DNA of 36,928 nt, from positions 1 through 36,928 of the IMG/VR virus record IMGVR_UViG_3300036945_000386; one strand, 5' to 3'. The notes below the pieces were generated by a model. That model was not told where the DNA came from. It saw only the letters and a program-made list of their open reading frames with translations, and did not search any database. This stretch comes from a virus. A program made the position numbers and the translations under genes. Of this stretch, positions 14,363 to 23,822 are shown one piece after another; position 1 is the first letter of the stretch, and every line of letters starts with the position of its first letter.

Positions 14363-16642
14363 TTAACCCGGATCGCCCCCGAGATACACATCCGTCAGAT
14401 TTACGCTGGGCGGCGGGTTGTCGATGGAGGTGGTGCGTTGCTCAGCCAAGATACGGAGCTTTTCATTCTCGTTCTCGACTTCGATACGCTTGTTCTCAAG
14501 CTCTGCTTCGAGGTTGGCGATCTGAGCCTTGAGGTCCAGTTCCTTGTCAACCTGATCAGTGCGAAGCGAACCCTGCATCTCCAGTTTACGAAGTTCGATC
14601 TCGTAGTTCAGTTCGATCTCACGTTGCTTGATGGCAAGCTCGGCCTGTGCAGTCTGTTCTTTGAACTGCATCTCGGCTTGGAACTTCATCTGCTCCAGTT
14701 GCAGCTTTTGCTGTTGGATTTGAAGATCAGCCTGAGCCTTTGCTTGATCAAGTTGAGCCTGCGTAGTATTCTTGGCAGTGTCGATCTGAGACTGCATCTG
14801 AGCTTTCATCTGCTCGATCTGCATCTTGTTGTTCATCTCGGCTTGCAGAGCGAGAGCTTCCGGTGCTTGGCTCGGGTCTTGGGGCTCTTGGGGAGCGGCC
14901 GGGGCCGGTTCCTTGAAGTAAAGCTCCGGCTTACGCACACCCGAACGCTGAGCAAGACGCTTAGCAGCCTGTTGGATGTTCTCTTGCGAGACGAACGCAC
15001 CATCTGTTCCACCCTGAGCCTGCACGAGCTTTTCTTGCAGGGCCATGACTTGCTGGATGACGGCCACATCATACTCACGACCACCAGCATTGCCGATCTC
15101 GACTGCCATGGTGTCACGCACGCCCCACGAAGCAGGGTTAACGGACACGATCTTGCCACGAAGGCGGGCGGTCATGGCCATGGTTGCATTTTCACGCAGA
15201 GTATTATGGACACCGAGGAACAAGTCCTTGATGCCGGTCTCGATGAAATTGCGGACGATGTAACGGGTCCGAACTTGGCCCTTGTCCATCATCGCGGTCA
15301 TGCCAGCAGCAGTCTCGTGCAGAGCGTCAGGGTTCAGGCCCATACCGCTACGCATGATGCCCGTGCGTTGCTCAGAGACCACGGAGAAATGCTCAATGGC
15401 GTTCAGGGGATCAAAGCCCAGCGAACCGCTTTGCAGGGGCATGATGCCACCGGGGAGCTTCGTGCGGACAGGAGCACCGGGCCGGTTGGCAAGGAGATCG
15501 TTCAGGGTGTGCTTGGAGACGTGGGACTCCGGCAGTTCATAACGCTGGTTCAGGGCGTAATAGCCTTGGTCGAGCGTCATACGGGTCAGAGCCGTCTTCA
15601 CACGCTGGATCGGGGCCATGATGTCCGAGAGCGACTGTCCGTAGAACCGGTGAGGGATCGGGAAGGCACAGATCGACGCAGCATCGACTTGCTTGACTTC
15701 CTTACGCTCAAGGATGCTGTCTTCGGTCAGTTGGTGAGTGTTACCCGAGGCCGTGACGACACGCAGCAGCTTGTCTTCACCATCTTCCCAGACCTTGACG
15801 TAGTGATACGTGATCTCTACGATGTCGTAGTCTTCGGTCGATGATCCCGAGTTGATACGAGCATTTTGCTCACCAGCAGTGTCGCGTGCAAGATCAATGC
15901 CAGTCTCAACCGAGTCGTAACGCGGGATTTCCATGACTTGATCTTCGCTATATCCTGCTTCGAGCAATTCATAACGACGCATACGGGTGCGGAAAGCACA
16001 GTAAGTGCCCTTGCCCAGCTTAACCGTGTCATACGAGACCGTCACGTCATCCGGCGGATACACGTCGATGCAGACCTTGCCCTGCTTGGGGCGGGTCAGC
16101 GTGAAATTGACAGTGCCATCTTCGTTCTGCGAAGCATCCGACAGTTGATCGGGAACGCTCTCAAGTGCAGAGTTGTAATCTTCGAGGCCAACACTTGTGA
16201 ATACTTGCGTCTCCATCTCCGGCTCGTCCCAAGACCAGACGAAGAACCCACGCTTAAGCATGAGAGCATCCCAGAATGCTGCGTTCCAGAGTTCAAAGCC
16301 ACTGTTCTGCTCATTGATAACGTAGTTAATGAAGTCAGACTCTTGCTGGGCCGCCTCGATGTCTGCATCATTCATCGGAACGAACGTGCAGAGGTCTTCT
16401 TCCATCATGACTTCAACCAACTCAGGCATGAGTTGTTGCATGGCGTCGTGAAGGTCCGTGCTGACGAACGAAGAACGGTTCTCAAGCGACGGCATGTCGG
16501 GCATGAGACCCTTGTAGTAATTCAAAGCCTGTTGGCGGCTCGATTGAAGTTCTTCTGACTCTTCATCACCGTCCATACCAATGGAACGCGACATCTCGTC
16601 GCCGATGATTTTAATCAGTTCTTCGTCAGTGATCTTGGCCAT
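14363..16642 (-). CDS. Portal protein (SU10/P22-like) with long C-terminal coiled coil
   Basis: 759 aa when started at MAKITDEELIK (ATG 16642, GAGAGAA upstream); a TTG 12 bases earlier is less likely. The body holds portal-type segments: NYYKGLMPDMPS.ENRSSFV (about 44-63), FWDALMLKRGFFVWSW (about 122-137) and Q.GIMRSGMGLNPDALHETAAG (about 437-457). Residues from about 600 to 735 are an unbroken Q/K/E/L heptad-rich coiled coil, the 'barrel' that projects into the capsid in long portals. It forms the 12-mer DNA entry ring. Confidence 0.85.
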   Translation of the reverse strand: MAKITDEELIKIIGDEMSRSIGMDGDEESEELQSSRQQALNYYKGLMPDMPSLENRSSFVSTDLHDAMQQLMPELVEVMMEEDLCTFVPMNDADIEAAQQESDFINYVINEQNSGFELWNAAFWDALMLKRGFFVWSWDEPEMETQVFTSVGLEDYNSALESVPDQLSDASQNEDGTVNFTLTRPKQGKVCIDVYPPDDVTVSYDTVKLGKGTYCAFRTRMRRYELLEAGYSEDQVMEIPRYDSVETGIDLARDTAGEQNARINSGSSTEDYDIVEITYHYVKVWEDGEDKLLRVVTASGNTHQLTEDSILERKEVKQVDAASICAFPIPHRFYGQSLSDIMAPIQRVKTALTRMTLDQGYYALNQRYELPESHVSKHTLNDLLANRPGAPVRTKLPGGIMPLQSGSLGFDPLNAIEHFSVVSEQRTGIMRSGMGLNPDALHETAAGMTAMMDKGQVRTRYIVRNFIETGIKDLFLGVHNTLRENATMAMTARLRGKIVSVNPASWGVRDTMAVEIGNAGGREYDVAVIQQVMALQEKLVQAQGGTDGAFVSQENIQQAAKRLAQRSGVRKPELYFKEPAPAAPQEPQDPSQAPEALALQAEMNNKMQIEQMKAQMQSQIDTAKNTTQAQLDQAKAQADLQIQQQKLQLEQMKFQAEMQFKEQTAQAELAIKQREIELNYEIELRKLEMQGSLRTDQVDKELDLKAQIANLEAELENKRIEVENENEKLRILAEQRTTSIDNPPPSVNLTDVYLGGDPG

Positions 16643-16660
16643 GTGTTCTCTCAAATAGGT

Positions 16661-16689
16661 GGTCCCCAGTATTTAGGGCACTGGGGACC
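16661..16689. promoter_or_regulatory. Perfect 10-bp hairpin with CTAAATA in the loop, upstream of the portal gene
   Basis: GGTCCCCAGT (16661-16670) and ACTGGGGACC (16680-16689) are perfect inverted repeats with a 9-base loop. The CTAAATACTG element (16667-16676, minus) spans loop and stem. There is no U-run on either side, so it is not a standard terminator. An RNA-processing or stability hairpin, or an operator, is possible. Confidence 0.65.
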
Positions 16690-16708
16690 GAATTACTTTG
16701 GTGTATGC

Positions 16709-17002
16709 TTACTCTTCCGGCGGGTCTTCGGGCGGATCAACAGGCGGGTCTTCCGGCTCGGGCTCGTGCCACATCAGGTCGTAGATCAGGGCGACATACG
16801 GGATGACGAAGGTCTCAAGATCGGCGAACCAAATGCTCAGGAGCCAGCGTCCTGTTCCTTCTTCGTCGAACCAAGTCCAGTTGACCGAAGAATGCGGGGC
16901 ACCCGGCAAGTAATCCATTGCCGAGAGCATGTTTGTCTCAGTCTCGAATTCATAAATCTGCGACGTTGGGTTGTATGCGTCGGTAGTTTGGCTGTTGGCC
17001 AT
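16709..17002 (-). CDS. Small protein with proline/acidic tail
   Basis: 97 aa when started at MANSQTTDAYNPTS (ATG 17002, GAGG six bases upstream); the longer frame would overlap the RCC1-like gene. Trp-rich centre (SVNWTWFDEEGTGRWLLSIWF), then a hydrophobic stretch and a tail of E/D and PP repeats. The gene sits immediately after the RCC1-like adhesin, so a fibre chaperone or fibre-bound partner is possible but unproven. Confidence 0.6.
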   Translation of the reverse strand: MANSQTTDAYNPTSQIYEFETETNMLSAMDYLPGAPHSSVNWTWFDEEGTGRWLLSIWFADLETFVIPYVALIYDLMWHEPEPEDPPVDPPEDPPEE

Positions 17003-17010
17003 GGTTAACC

Positions 17011-18195
17011 TCACTGGTAAAAGATGATGCAAGTATCGTTGTAAGCAGCCCGAACATTGGAGATCGGATGAACGCCATTGTTCTGGATATTGTTTGCCGC
17101 CGTTGGGAAATTGGCGATAGAGTTCGAGCCACCCAACCAAATACGGTTTGAAGTATCAATGATCACCAGACCACAGTTGCTTGTGCCGGAGAACACCGTG
17201 AATACTTGACGAACACCACCGGTTGAAGAAATGAGGTTGGGGGTCACCGGGACAGTCCAAGTCAAAGCACCCTGAATGGTGTAGGGTGTGCCGAAGCCTT
17301 GGCAACGAACCGAAGTATCCGAACGACGGCCCATGAACATAGGTCCACCACCAGAATTCGCATCGAGCCAGTCAGCATTAGCACCGACTTGCGTGAAGGT
17401 TGAAGTCGTTCCCGAGTTCGTGCCAAGTCCAGTTCCGTATCCAATATTAGAACCGGCAACATATAGCTTCCCATCGACAATGATCATGAAGCAGTTCTGC
17501 ATGTTCTGCCCGATGGCCGAGATCGTCGTGCCCAGAGCACCAGATGCCACAACCAGTTGAGGAGTCGTGCTCGTTCCAGCGGTATTCAGACCATTGATCG
17601 TGTTGTTTCCCCAAGTATAGAGGTTGCCGTCCGTGCCGAGAGCGTAAGCCGCACCAATACCTGTTCCGATCAAGCTGTAGGTAGATGACCCAACCTGCGT
17701 CGGAGTGGCCGTGGTGCCGCTGGTCGTGCCCTGAGCGGTTAGTCCAGTCGCATTCGAACCCCACGACCAAAGAGTGCCATCAGTCTTCAAACCAATGGCA
17801 TAGTTGGCAGAAGTAGAGATCGTTGCCCAATCGGTGGCCGATCCAACTTGACGAATAGCATTTGCCGGGTTAGCAGTATCTACGGTTCGGCCAAGCGGTG
17901 TCGAAACAGTTCCCCACGACCATAGCGTGCCATCGGTAGCAATACCGAACATGCTCGTGCCCCCACCGTGGATTTTGGTCCACGTCTTGCCGCTCTCGAC
18001 GTAACGCGACCCGGACAGTGATCCGTAACGACCCTGCAACCAAGAAGAGTTGTTAGACGAAACGGTGAACGCAGTATCGGTGTCTGGCACAACATAGCCG
18101 AGCGACATCACATACAGCATTTCAGCCGGGTTGTATAGCTGGGCTTTGGGAGCAACGTCCCAAATACTGTTGGGGAATACGTTAGGGATACGCAT
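17011..18195 (-). CDS. RCC1-like beta-propeller protein (probable adhesin)
   Basis: 394 aa. Propeller blade motifs are clear: TDGTLWSWG (87-95), TDGTLWSWGSN (138-148), TDGNLYTWGNN (188-198) and VDGKLYVAGSN (240-250), with weaker later blades (IWLGGSNSI near 350-365). RCC1 repeats form seven-bladed propellers that bind proteins or surfaces. In this gene block, among collagen-like and LamG-like fibre proteins, it is most likely a receptor-binding or fibre-tip propeller. No signal peptide. The first about 70 residues may attach it to the virion. Confidence 0.8.
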   Translation of the reverse strand: MRIPNVFPNSIWDVAPKAQLYNPAEMLYVMSLGYVVPDTDTAFTVSSNNSSWLQGRYGSLSGSRYVESGKTWTKIHGGGTSMFGIATDGTLWSWGTVSTPLGRTVDTANPANAIRQVGSATDWATISTSANYAIGLKTDGTLWSWGSNATGLTAQGTTSGTTATPTQVGSSTYSLIGTGIGAAYALGTDGNLYTWGNNTINGLNTAGTSTTPQLVVASGALGTTISAIGQNMQNCFMIIVDGKLYVAGSNIGYGTGLGTNSGTTSTFTQVGANADWLDANSGGGPMFMGRRSDTSVRCQGFGTPYTIQGALTWTVPVTPNLISSTGGVRQVFTVFSGTSNCGLVIIDTSNRIWLGGSNSIANFPTAANNIQNNGVHPISNVRAAYNDTCIIFYQ

Positions 18196-18197
18196 GA

Positions 18198-18524
18198 TTA
18201 CGACCGTTCGACAGCAGAACCGATGACTACGATAGCTGAGTTTGCACTGGCTTGGATGCGGAGCTTGTCATTCTCTTCCAAGATGATTCGGCCATTGTTG
18301 AGGATCGAATACATCGCGTTGGCCGGAATCGTCACTGCCGAAACGATTTCATACGACGTGGTTGCCGAGTCATCGTAAAGGAACAAAGTAATCGTTTGTG
18401 GAGTTCCAGTTTTGTTTGCGGCTTGCAGGTGAACGACCTGAGTTGCACCAGTAGCAGACGGTGCGTAGAGGTCAGCCGCCGAGGTCGTGGCGACCCCGGC
18501 AAAGTTCTTTTCAGTATAGGCCAT
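18198..18524 (-). CDS. Small beta-rich virion protein, unknown
   Basis: 108 aa starting MAYTEKNFAGVATT. Strand-rich with TITLFLYDDS and IVSAVTIPANAMYSI patterns, which suggests a small jelly-roll like phage head/tail decoration or fibre-cap proteins. It lies between the collagen-like fibre and the RCC1-like protein with gaps of 2-3 bases, so it is part of the same translational unit. Confidence 0.6.
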   Translation of the reverse strand: MAYTEKNFAGVATTSAADLYAPSATGATQVVHLQAANKTGTPQTITLFLYDDSATTSYEIVSAVTIPANAMYSILNNGRIILEENDKLRIQASANSAIVVIGSAVERS

Positions 18525-18527
18525 GAA

Positions 18528-21335
18528 TTAGACTCCAAAGAGGGACGAGTAATACATCACGTCGTCGAGGTTGGTTGTTCCGCCACTGCTCGTTCCGTTC
18601 GCAGCAGCCGTGATACGTCCCTTTTCATCCACCGTAATGTCGGCAGAAGTATAGGTTCCGGGGGTTACAGCAGTATTTACCAGAGTAGTGACCACGGAGT
18701 TGGACCCAGAGCCAGTCACGTCCCCCGTTAGGGTTACCGAAGAGATCGACGGAGCCGTATTGGCCCAGACTCGCTCACCATTACCCGACGCAATGGTCAG
18801 GACTTGCCCGTTTGAGCCACCCAGTGGCACGTAAGCACCCGGCGTGAACAGCGGGATGCCCGTTACCGAATTCGGGCCAGCGAAATAGATGCCCTGATCG
18901 TCCGCCGTGCCATTGACAATAGTAATCGAACCACCATGAATATGGTTCAAGATCACGTTGCCAGCCATGTCCTTCAATGCCCGAACGTTGGGAACGCCGT
19001 AGATCGAAGTCATCGACGGCCATTGAGCAATGATCGTGTCCGGTTCACCAAACGGCGAGCCGATGAACGTCAAGGTGACTCCATTAACCGTAACCGTAAT
19101 ATGGTTACCGAGCGTGTCGTCGAACGCGGTGTAACCGTAGTGCATGGCCGTAGTATTCGCAACAGCAATAGTGCCACCCGGAAGTTCAGTGGTCAGTTGC
19201 TCAGTAGCAGCCGTGATCAGACCTTTGGAGTTAACCGTGAACTCACCGTTCTTGAACGTGCCGGGAGAAAGGCTGGCCTGCGTCTTGAGAGCCAGTTTCA
19301 CTTCTTGCGGAGTGCTTCCAGCACCATCTACGATTACTTCACCGGACAAATCCGTGGCGAAGAATTCACCCAACGCGAACCAGTCAACAGCAACGTTCCC
19401 AGAACCATCATTGATCGACACCGGAACCTTGTTGTCAATCGAGGTCGGGTTCGGGATGATCGTGTTGTTTGCCCACTCGGTGTCATAATCCGTGCCACTC
19501 TTCTTGCGAAGAATTTGGCCGGTCACACCAGCATTAGCAACGCCGGGTCCAGCAACGCCGTTCGCACCAGCAGGACCGACAGCCCCGTTTGCACCGGCAA
19601 CACCATTCGCACCAGCCGGGCCTTGCGGACCCACCAGAGATGCCAGCCAGACGGTCGTGTTACCCACGAAACCATCTTCGACGGCCACTTCGTAAGCCGA
19701 GAGGCCGTCAGCACCATCTGCACCGGCAACACCGTTGGCACCAGCCGGTCCAACAGCACCGTTGGCTCCTGCGGGACCGACCACGTATCCAGCGTCGATA
19801 GTCGCAGCATTGCTCAGCGTCGTGATCAGGTGTCCCGAACCATCGACGTTAACGTTAACGACAGAAACCCCGGCGTTACCCTGCGGACCAACCGTTACAC
19901 TGGCATTTGCCCAGTAAGAAGCATAGTCCGTCCCCGAGAGCTTGGTCAATACTTGGCCAGCAACACCACCAGTCGGGATGCCACCAGCAATCGGGCCAGC
20001 ATCTTGGAAATAGTATACCCCACCCTGCGTGTAAGTAAAGATCAGGTGGTTGACCGGGAATACTTGCGGAAGAAGGGGAGGTGAAGCATATGCGGAACCA
20101 ATAGTCGTGTTGGTGACCGTTTCACCCGGACCCGGCTCATAGATCGGGATGACATACTTGCCACCGACGAACGTGATCGAGCACTGACCGTTGGCCTGCG
20201 GCGAGGATGCAGCCTCAGCGTCTTCGTAAGTATCGTAGACGACCGTTACCGTGCAGTTACCTGCCCACGGGTCAGCAAGACTCCAGTCGAAACCGGGAGA
20301 TTGCAGTTCGTAAGTCCACAGCAAAGCATTCGCCGAGAAATCTGGCACGACAATTGCATTCGAACCGTCAGAAACGTCCATGGACTGCACCATGGCTCCG
20401 TCAACGCCCTGAGCACCAATCGGGCCTTCGGCTCCACGCAGGTTTTGTCCAGTCGAGGCCCACGGAGTATTGTCGTCAGTCCCACGAGGACCATAAACAT
20501 CACCCGTGAGAAGATCAAGCCAAGTATCACCCGGCTTCCCGATGATGTTGTTTGCTCCAGAACCCGTGGTGCTGTCACCAATATTCAAATTGGGATCACC
20601 AGTTCCGGCCAAGAACGACTTGCCTTGCAGACCTCCAACGAACGCACCGCTGAACGATCCCGAACCATCGGGGCTCCAAGTATTGTCGAACGGCTTCGGA
20701 CCCCAAAGGACAGTCATCCCTTGCTGACCATTGGCATTCAGAGTATAGACCATATCCCCAGCGAGGCCGAGGGAATCATACGGAACACCGTCAGTGTGCC
20801 CCGTATCGCCGTTCGACACGTTGCCAGTCGATGCGTCAATGGTCCAGATCGTTGCACCAGTGTCACCCTTAACACCCGTGTTACCGACCGGGCCTTGAGC
20901 ACCAACCACGTGGCCAGCATCAATCGTGCCACCGAAGCTCATGGTCAGGATAAGGTTTCCCGACTCGTTAACCACAGCATTATCAATAGAGTTACCGGCG
21001 ATGCCAGACACGAGGCCGACATCGTAGTAAGTTCCATCAGTCATGTAAGTGCCGAGGTGACCTTCGGGCAGGACTACGGAAGCATTGCCAATAGCAGTCT
21101 CGCCGTCACCAAGCCAAATATAGTCAATGCCGACACCGACCGGGCCTTCGAGGAAGTTCGTGTCACCCTTTAGGCCACGCTCTCCCTGCGGTCCAGTCGG
21201 GCCTTGTGCCCCAACAGTTCCGTTCGCACCGGTGGGTCCAACCGGTCCCTGCACACCCTGCGGGCCTTGAACGCCCTGCGGTCCTTGAATACCCGGTTCG
21301 CCCTGCGGCCCCTGCGGTCCAATAATATCAGCCAT
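18528..21335 (-). CDS. Large collagen-like tail fibre protein
   Basis: 935 aa. It opens with G-x-y triplets (residues 6-55), has further collagen-like blocks near 140-165, 500-530 and 560-610, separated by beta-rich globular segments and short '[17 protein letters not shown]' type fibre repeats. The C-terminus (about 860-935) carries [12 protein letters not shown]...VVTTLVN and [18 protein letters not shown], typical of phage fibre shafts. It probably forms a trimeric fibre for host attachment. AAGGAT lies upstream of the ATG. The coding DNA is naturally repetitive because of the triplets. Confidence 0.85.
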   Translation of the reverse strand: MADIIGPQGPQGEPGIQGPQGVQGPQGVQGPVGPTGANGTVGAQGPTGPQGERGLKGDTNFLEGPVGVGIDYIWLGDGETAIGNASVVLPEGHLGTYMTDGTYYDVGLVSGIAGNSIDNAVVNESGNLILTMSFGGTIDAGHVVGAQGPVGNTGVKGDTGATIWTIDASTGNVSNGDTGHTDGVPYDSLGLAGDMVYTLNANGQQGMTVLWGPKPFDNTWSPDGSGSFSGAFVGGLQGKSFLAGTGDPNLNIGDSTTGSGANNIIGKPGDTWLDLLTGDVYGPRGTDDNTPWASTGQNLRGAEGPIGAQGVDGAMVQSMDVSDGSNAIVVPDFSANALLWTYELQSPGFDWSLADPWAGNCTVTVVYDTYEDAEAASSPQANGQCSITFVGGKYVIPIYEPGPGETVTNTTIGSAYASPPLLPQVFPVNHLIFTYTQGGVYYFQDAGPIAGGIPTGGVAGQVLTKLSGTDYASYWANASVTVGPQGNAGVSVVNVNVDGSGHLITTLSNAATIDAGYVVGPAGANGAVGPAGANGVAGADGADGLSAYEVAVEDGFVGNTTVWLASLVGPQGPAGANGVAGANGAVGPAGANGVAGPGVANAGVTGQILRKKSGTDYDTEWANNTIIPNPTSIDNKVPVSINDGSGNVAVDWFALGEFFATDLSGEVIVDGAGSTPQEVKLALKTQASLSPGTFKNGEFTVNSKGLITAATEQLTTELPGGTIAVANTTAMHYGYTAFDDTLGNHITVTVNGVTLTFIGSPFGEPDTIIAQWPSMTSIYGVPNVRALKDMAGNVILNHIHGGSITIVNGTADDQGIYFAGPNSVTGIPLFTPGAYVPLGGSNGQVLTIASGNGERVWANTAPSISSVTLTGDVTGSGSNSVVTTLVNTAVTPGTYTSADITVDEKGRITAAANGTSSGGTTNLDDVMYYSSLFGV

Positions 21336-21351
21336 GTCTTACTTATCCTTA

Positions 21352-22965
21352 TTACTTGGGGTGCAAATTGCTGTAACCATCAGTCGAAGTCCACAACGGG
21401 AACCCCTCAACCGAGGTCGTAATCGTGTTAGCAGTATGGTCGTATACTGCTGCACGATAGACTTGCAGGTTTCTCATGTAGTAATTGGCTTGAACAGTTG
21501 AAGAAAAGATGTCATCGTTCCCCAAGTATAGCCGCTTATAGTCATTGTAAACGTCGGGGAGATCAGTCACGGTCATGGTCGCACGTTTGGTGGCCACCGA
21601 TGCTCCATACCAGAAATTGATCGTGTCGTTCTTCTTCTGGATGATGAACACAGTAGCCCAACCGGCCCCAATCCCACCACCAACAGAATCCGAAGTAACC
21701 ATCGTCCCATTGTAGTATAGTTGGTAACGAGGGTATGACGGGTTCGGGGCAACGCCCGCCACTACCTTGATGTAGAACCCTTGGTCATCGTTCGTGGCGA
21801 CCGGGTTATGACCAAAGAACAGAGGGATGCAGCCGGGGACCAACTTGTTTCCAGTCGTGGTATCAGCATCTCGAAGCTGGAAAGAAATCGTCCAGTCATT
21901 CGACAGCACACGCCAGTCACCCTCGATGTCCGTCCGCTTCCAGTGATGGTAGGTATAGGTTCCAGACCCGTAGCCAGACGCGGTAAGGTTACCGGTCGAG
22001 TATCCGAGCTTGAGGCCTTGGTTCGGTGTCGTGGCATCACCATAGAACTCAGCGTTCCAGACCTTGGGGACCGAAGCATAGTCACCAACGATGTCCGTGG
22101 GCATCGAGTAAGACGATCCGTAAGCATCCGGGTCACGAGTATTGGTGTAGTTTCCGAGGTTGTCGTATTTAGAGAGACCAGTCGTCGTCGGGAACATGCC
22201 ATGGTAGGAAAGATCGTGCTTCCATGCCGACGCGACACCACCCGATGCCCACGCACCACCCAGTTCAAGGTTGTTCTGGCCAGCCAAAGCAATGCCACCA
22301 ACATAGGGTGAAGTAATGATGGACCCAACAGGTGTAGTTCCGCGACCAACAAGTGACTGCCCAGTGGTGAACGGCGAGGCGACCATAGTGATAGGACGCG
22401 GCGTCGCACCAGATGTTGCAATAAGGTCACTGTCAAACGAAAACTGGTAAAGCAGACGGTCATCTGCGAACATCATGCGGAAGAACTGGGTCGTCGCCGA
22501 AGTGGTCTCACCAATTGCCTTACCAATACGCACGGCCATGTAGAACGACTTGTCGAGGATGTCGTTCGTAGTAAAGACGAAAGCATTCAGCAGAGCACGC
22601 ACAGCAGCTTGCGTCGTGCCGGTGTAAGTCCATACACGAGTATTGGCAGGCGTGGTGACAACCGACCACGTTCCCGTAGCCGTTCCCCCACCGTTGGGTA
22701 GGGTGATTGTCTTGTTCTCCAGCAAAGCAGAGGTGGTGAAATTCGTGCTGGTCGGGTAGTTCTTTGGCGTGTATACAGTAATGGTCCCGTTGAGGCTAAG
22801 GCTCTGCTCGGCCGGGCCACCATTCATCTCGAACCAATCGGTTGCGAAGGTGTATTCGGTCTTGGCCCTGACGCGATACAGGTGATAACCATTCCAAGAC
22901 ACGTAGGGGCGAAAGTTCCCCACGTATTCCTTGTCATCACGCAGATATTTCACGAGAAGAGTCAT
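21352..22965 (-). CDS. Fibre-associated protein with LamG/concanavalin-like lectin domain
   Basis: 537 aa. The N-terminal 130 residues are beta-rich (YVSWNGYHLYRVRAKTEYTF). Residues about 355-520 fit a LamG-type sandwich: DWTISFQLRDADTTTGNK, YPRYQLYYNGTMV, WATVFIIQKKNDTINFWYG, KRLYLGND and NLQVYRAAVYD. Such domains bind glycans or proteins. It starts by TAATG overlap with the stop of the 281-aa fibre gene, so the two products are made together. Confidence 0.7.
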   Translation of the reverse strand: MTLLVKYLRDDKEYVGNFRPYVSWNGYHLYRVRAKTEYTFATDWFEMNGGPAEQSLSLNGTITVYTPKNYPTSTNFTTSALLENKTITLPNGGGTATGTWSVVTTPANTRVWTYTGTTQAAVRALLNAFVFTTNDILDKSFYMAVRIGKAIGETTSATTQFFRMMFADDRLLYQFSFDSDLIATSGATPRPITMVASPFTTGQSLVGRGTTPVGSIITSPYVGGIALAGQNNLELGGAWASGGVASAWKHDLSYHGMFPTTTGLSKYDNLGNYTNTRDPDAYGSSYSMPTDIVGDYASVPKVWNAEFYGDATTPNQGLKLGYSTGNLTASGYGSGTYTYHHWKRTDIEGDWRVLSNDWTISFQLRDADTTTGNKLVPGCIPLFFGHNPVATNDDQGFYIKVVAGVAPNPSYPRYQLYYNGTMVTSDSVGGGIGAGWATVFIIQKKNDTINFWYGASVATKRATMTVTDLPDVYNDYKRLYLGNDDIFSSTVQANYYMRNLQVYRAAVYDHTANTITTSVEGFPLWTSTDGYSNLHPK

Positions 22966-23810
22966 TAACGGTAATTCTTTCCGATCAGCGTCAGCAGGAT
23001 CGTTGCACCAGCGTCACCCGTGAACACCGTGTAGAGATCGACAGCATTGTTGGGGGTGGACATAGTATAGACGGCATCGTTCTGAGTAAGACACACGGAC
23101 GGCCAAGTAACGCTGAACGACGATGTGGCCGATTGCTTGATCTCGATCACCGAAGAATAGGTGCGAGCGTTGCTCAAGGTTCCACTGAATGCGAACGTAG
23201 TATTCCCTGCCAGCGTGATCTTGTAGTAAGTATTGCCCGAGAGATCGAGAGTAACCGTTCCGGCGGCTCCGGGAATCGCGGTGATCTCTTCGTAGGTGGG
23301 GCCGGTCAAGCCGATGGGGCCGACGATGCCTTGGATACCAGTCTGGCCCTGAATACCTTGGATGCCACGCTCGCCCTGCACGCCTTGGATACCTTGCGGA
23401 CCTTGGACCCCCTCGATGCCCTGCACACCTTGCAGGCCTTGGGGACCGACCGGGCCATCACCGAAGTAAGTAGCGGGCGACCATCCACCGGGCACGCGGA
23501 AGTAGATCGCTCCGTGGTCAACAGCAAGGAAGCTGAAACCACGGGGCTGATTGTCGTAGGTCGAGCGTTCCGAGAAGAACCCTGTGACGGATGCCGTGAA
23601 GTCTTGACCAGCCGGGCCAATGGGACCGATGGGACCGACCTCTCCTTGGGCACCAGTCGGGCCTTGGGGACCACCGGGATCGCCACGGTCGCCCTTCTCA
23701 CCGCGAGGACCGGGCGGTCCTTCGACGACGATGTAGCCTTGGTTGTCAATGTTATCGACATTGCCTACAGTGTCGGTCTCAGCATCGGGGTTCGTGAAGC
23801 CACTGGGCAT
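22965..23810 (-). CDS. Collagen-like fibre protein
   Basis: 281 aa. Two collagen-like blocks (about 31-67 and 120-168, the second a run of GxQG triplets) flank a beta domain (70-117, WSPATYF). The C-terminal domain (175-281) has [20 protein letters not shown] and FSVTWPSV, the usual strand pattern of phage fibre knob domains. It is the first adhesion gene downstream of the terminase. Confidence 0.8.
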   Translation of the reverse strand: MPSGFTNPDAETDTVGNVDNIDNQGYIVVEGPPGPRGEKGDRGDPGGPQGPTGAQGEVGPIGPIGPAGQDFTASVTGFFSERSTYDNQPRGFSFLAVDHGAIYFRVPGGWSPATYFGDGPVGPQGLQGVQGIEGVQGPQGIQGVQGERGIQGIQGQTGIQGIVGPIGLTGPTYEEITAIPGAAGTVTLDLSGNTYYKITLAGNTTFAFSGTLSNARTYSSVIEIKQSATSSFSVTWPSVCLTQNDAVYTMSTPNNAVDLYTVFTGDAGATILLTLIGKNYR

Positions 23811-23822
23811 GAACGTTTCTCC

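Noticed and set aside
18528-23800. Tandem DNA repeats or CRISPR-like array
   Set aside because: The repeats are in-frame collagen triplets of fibre genes, without spacers.
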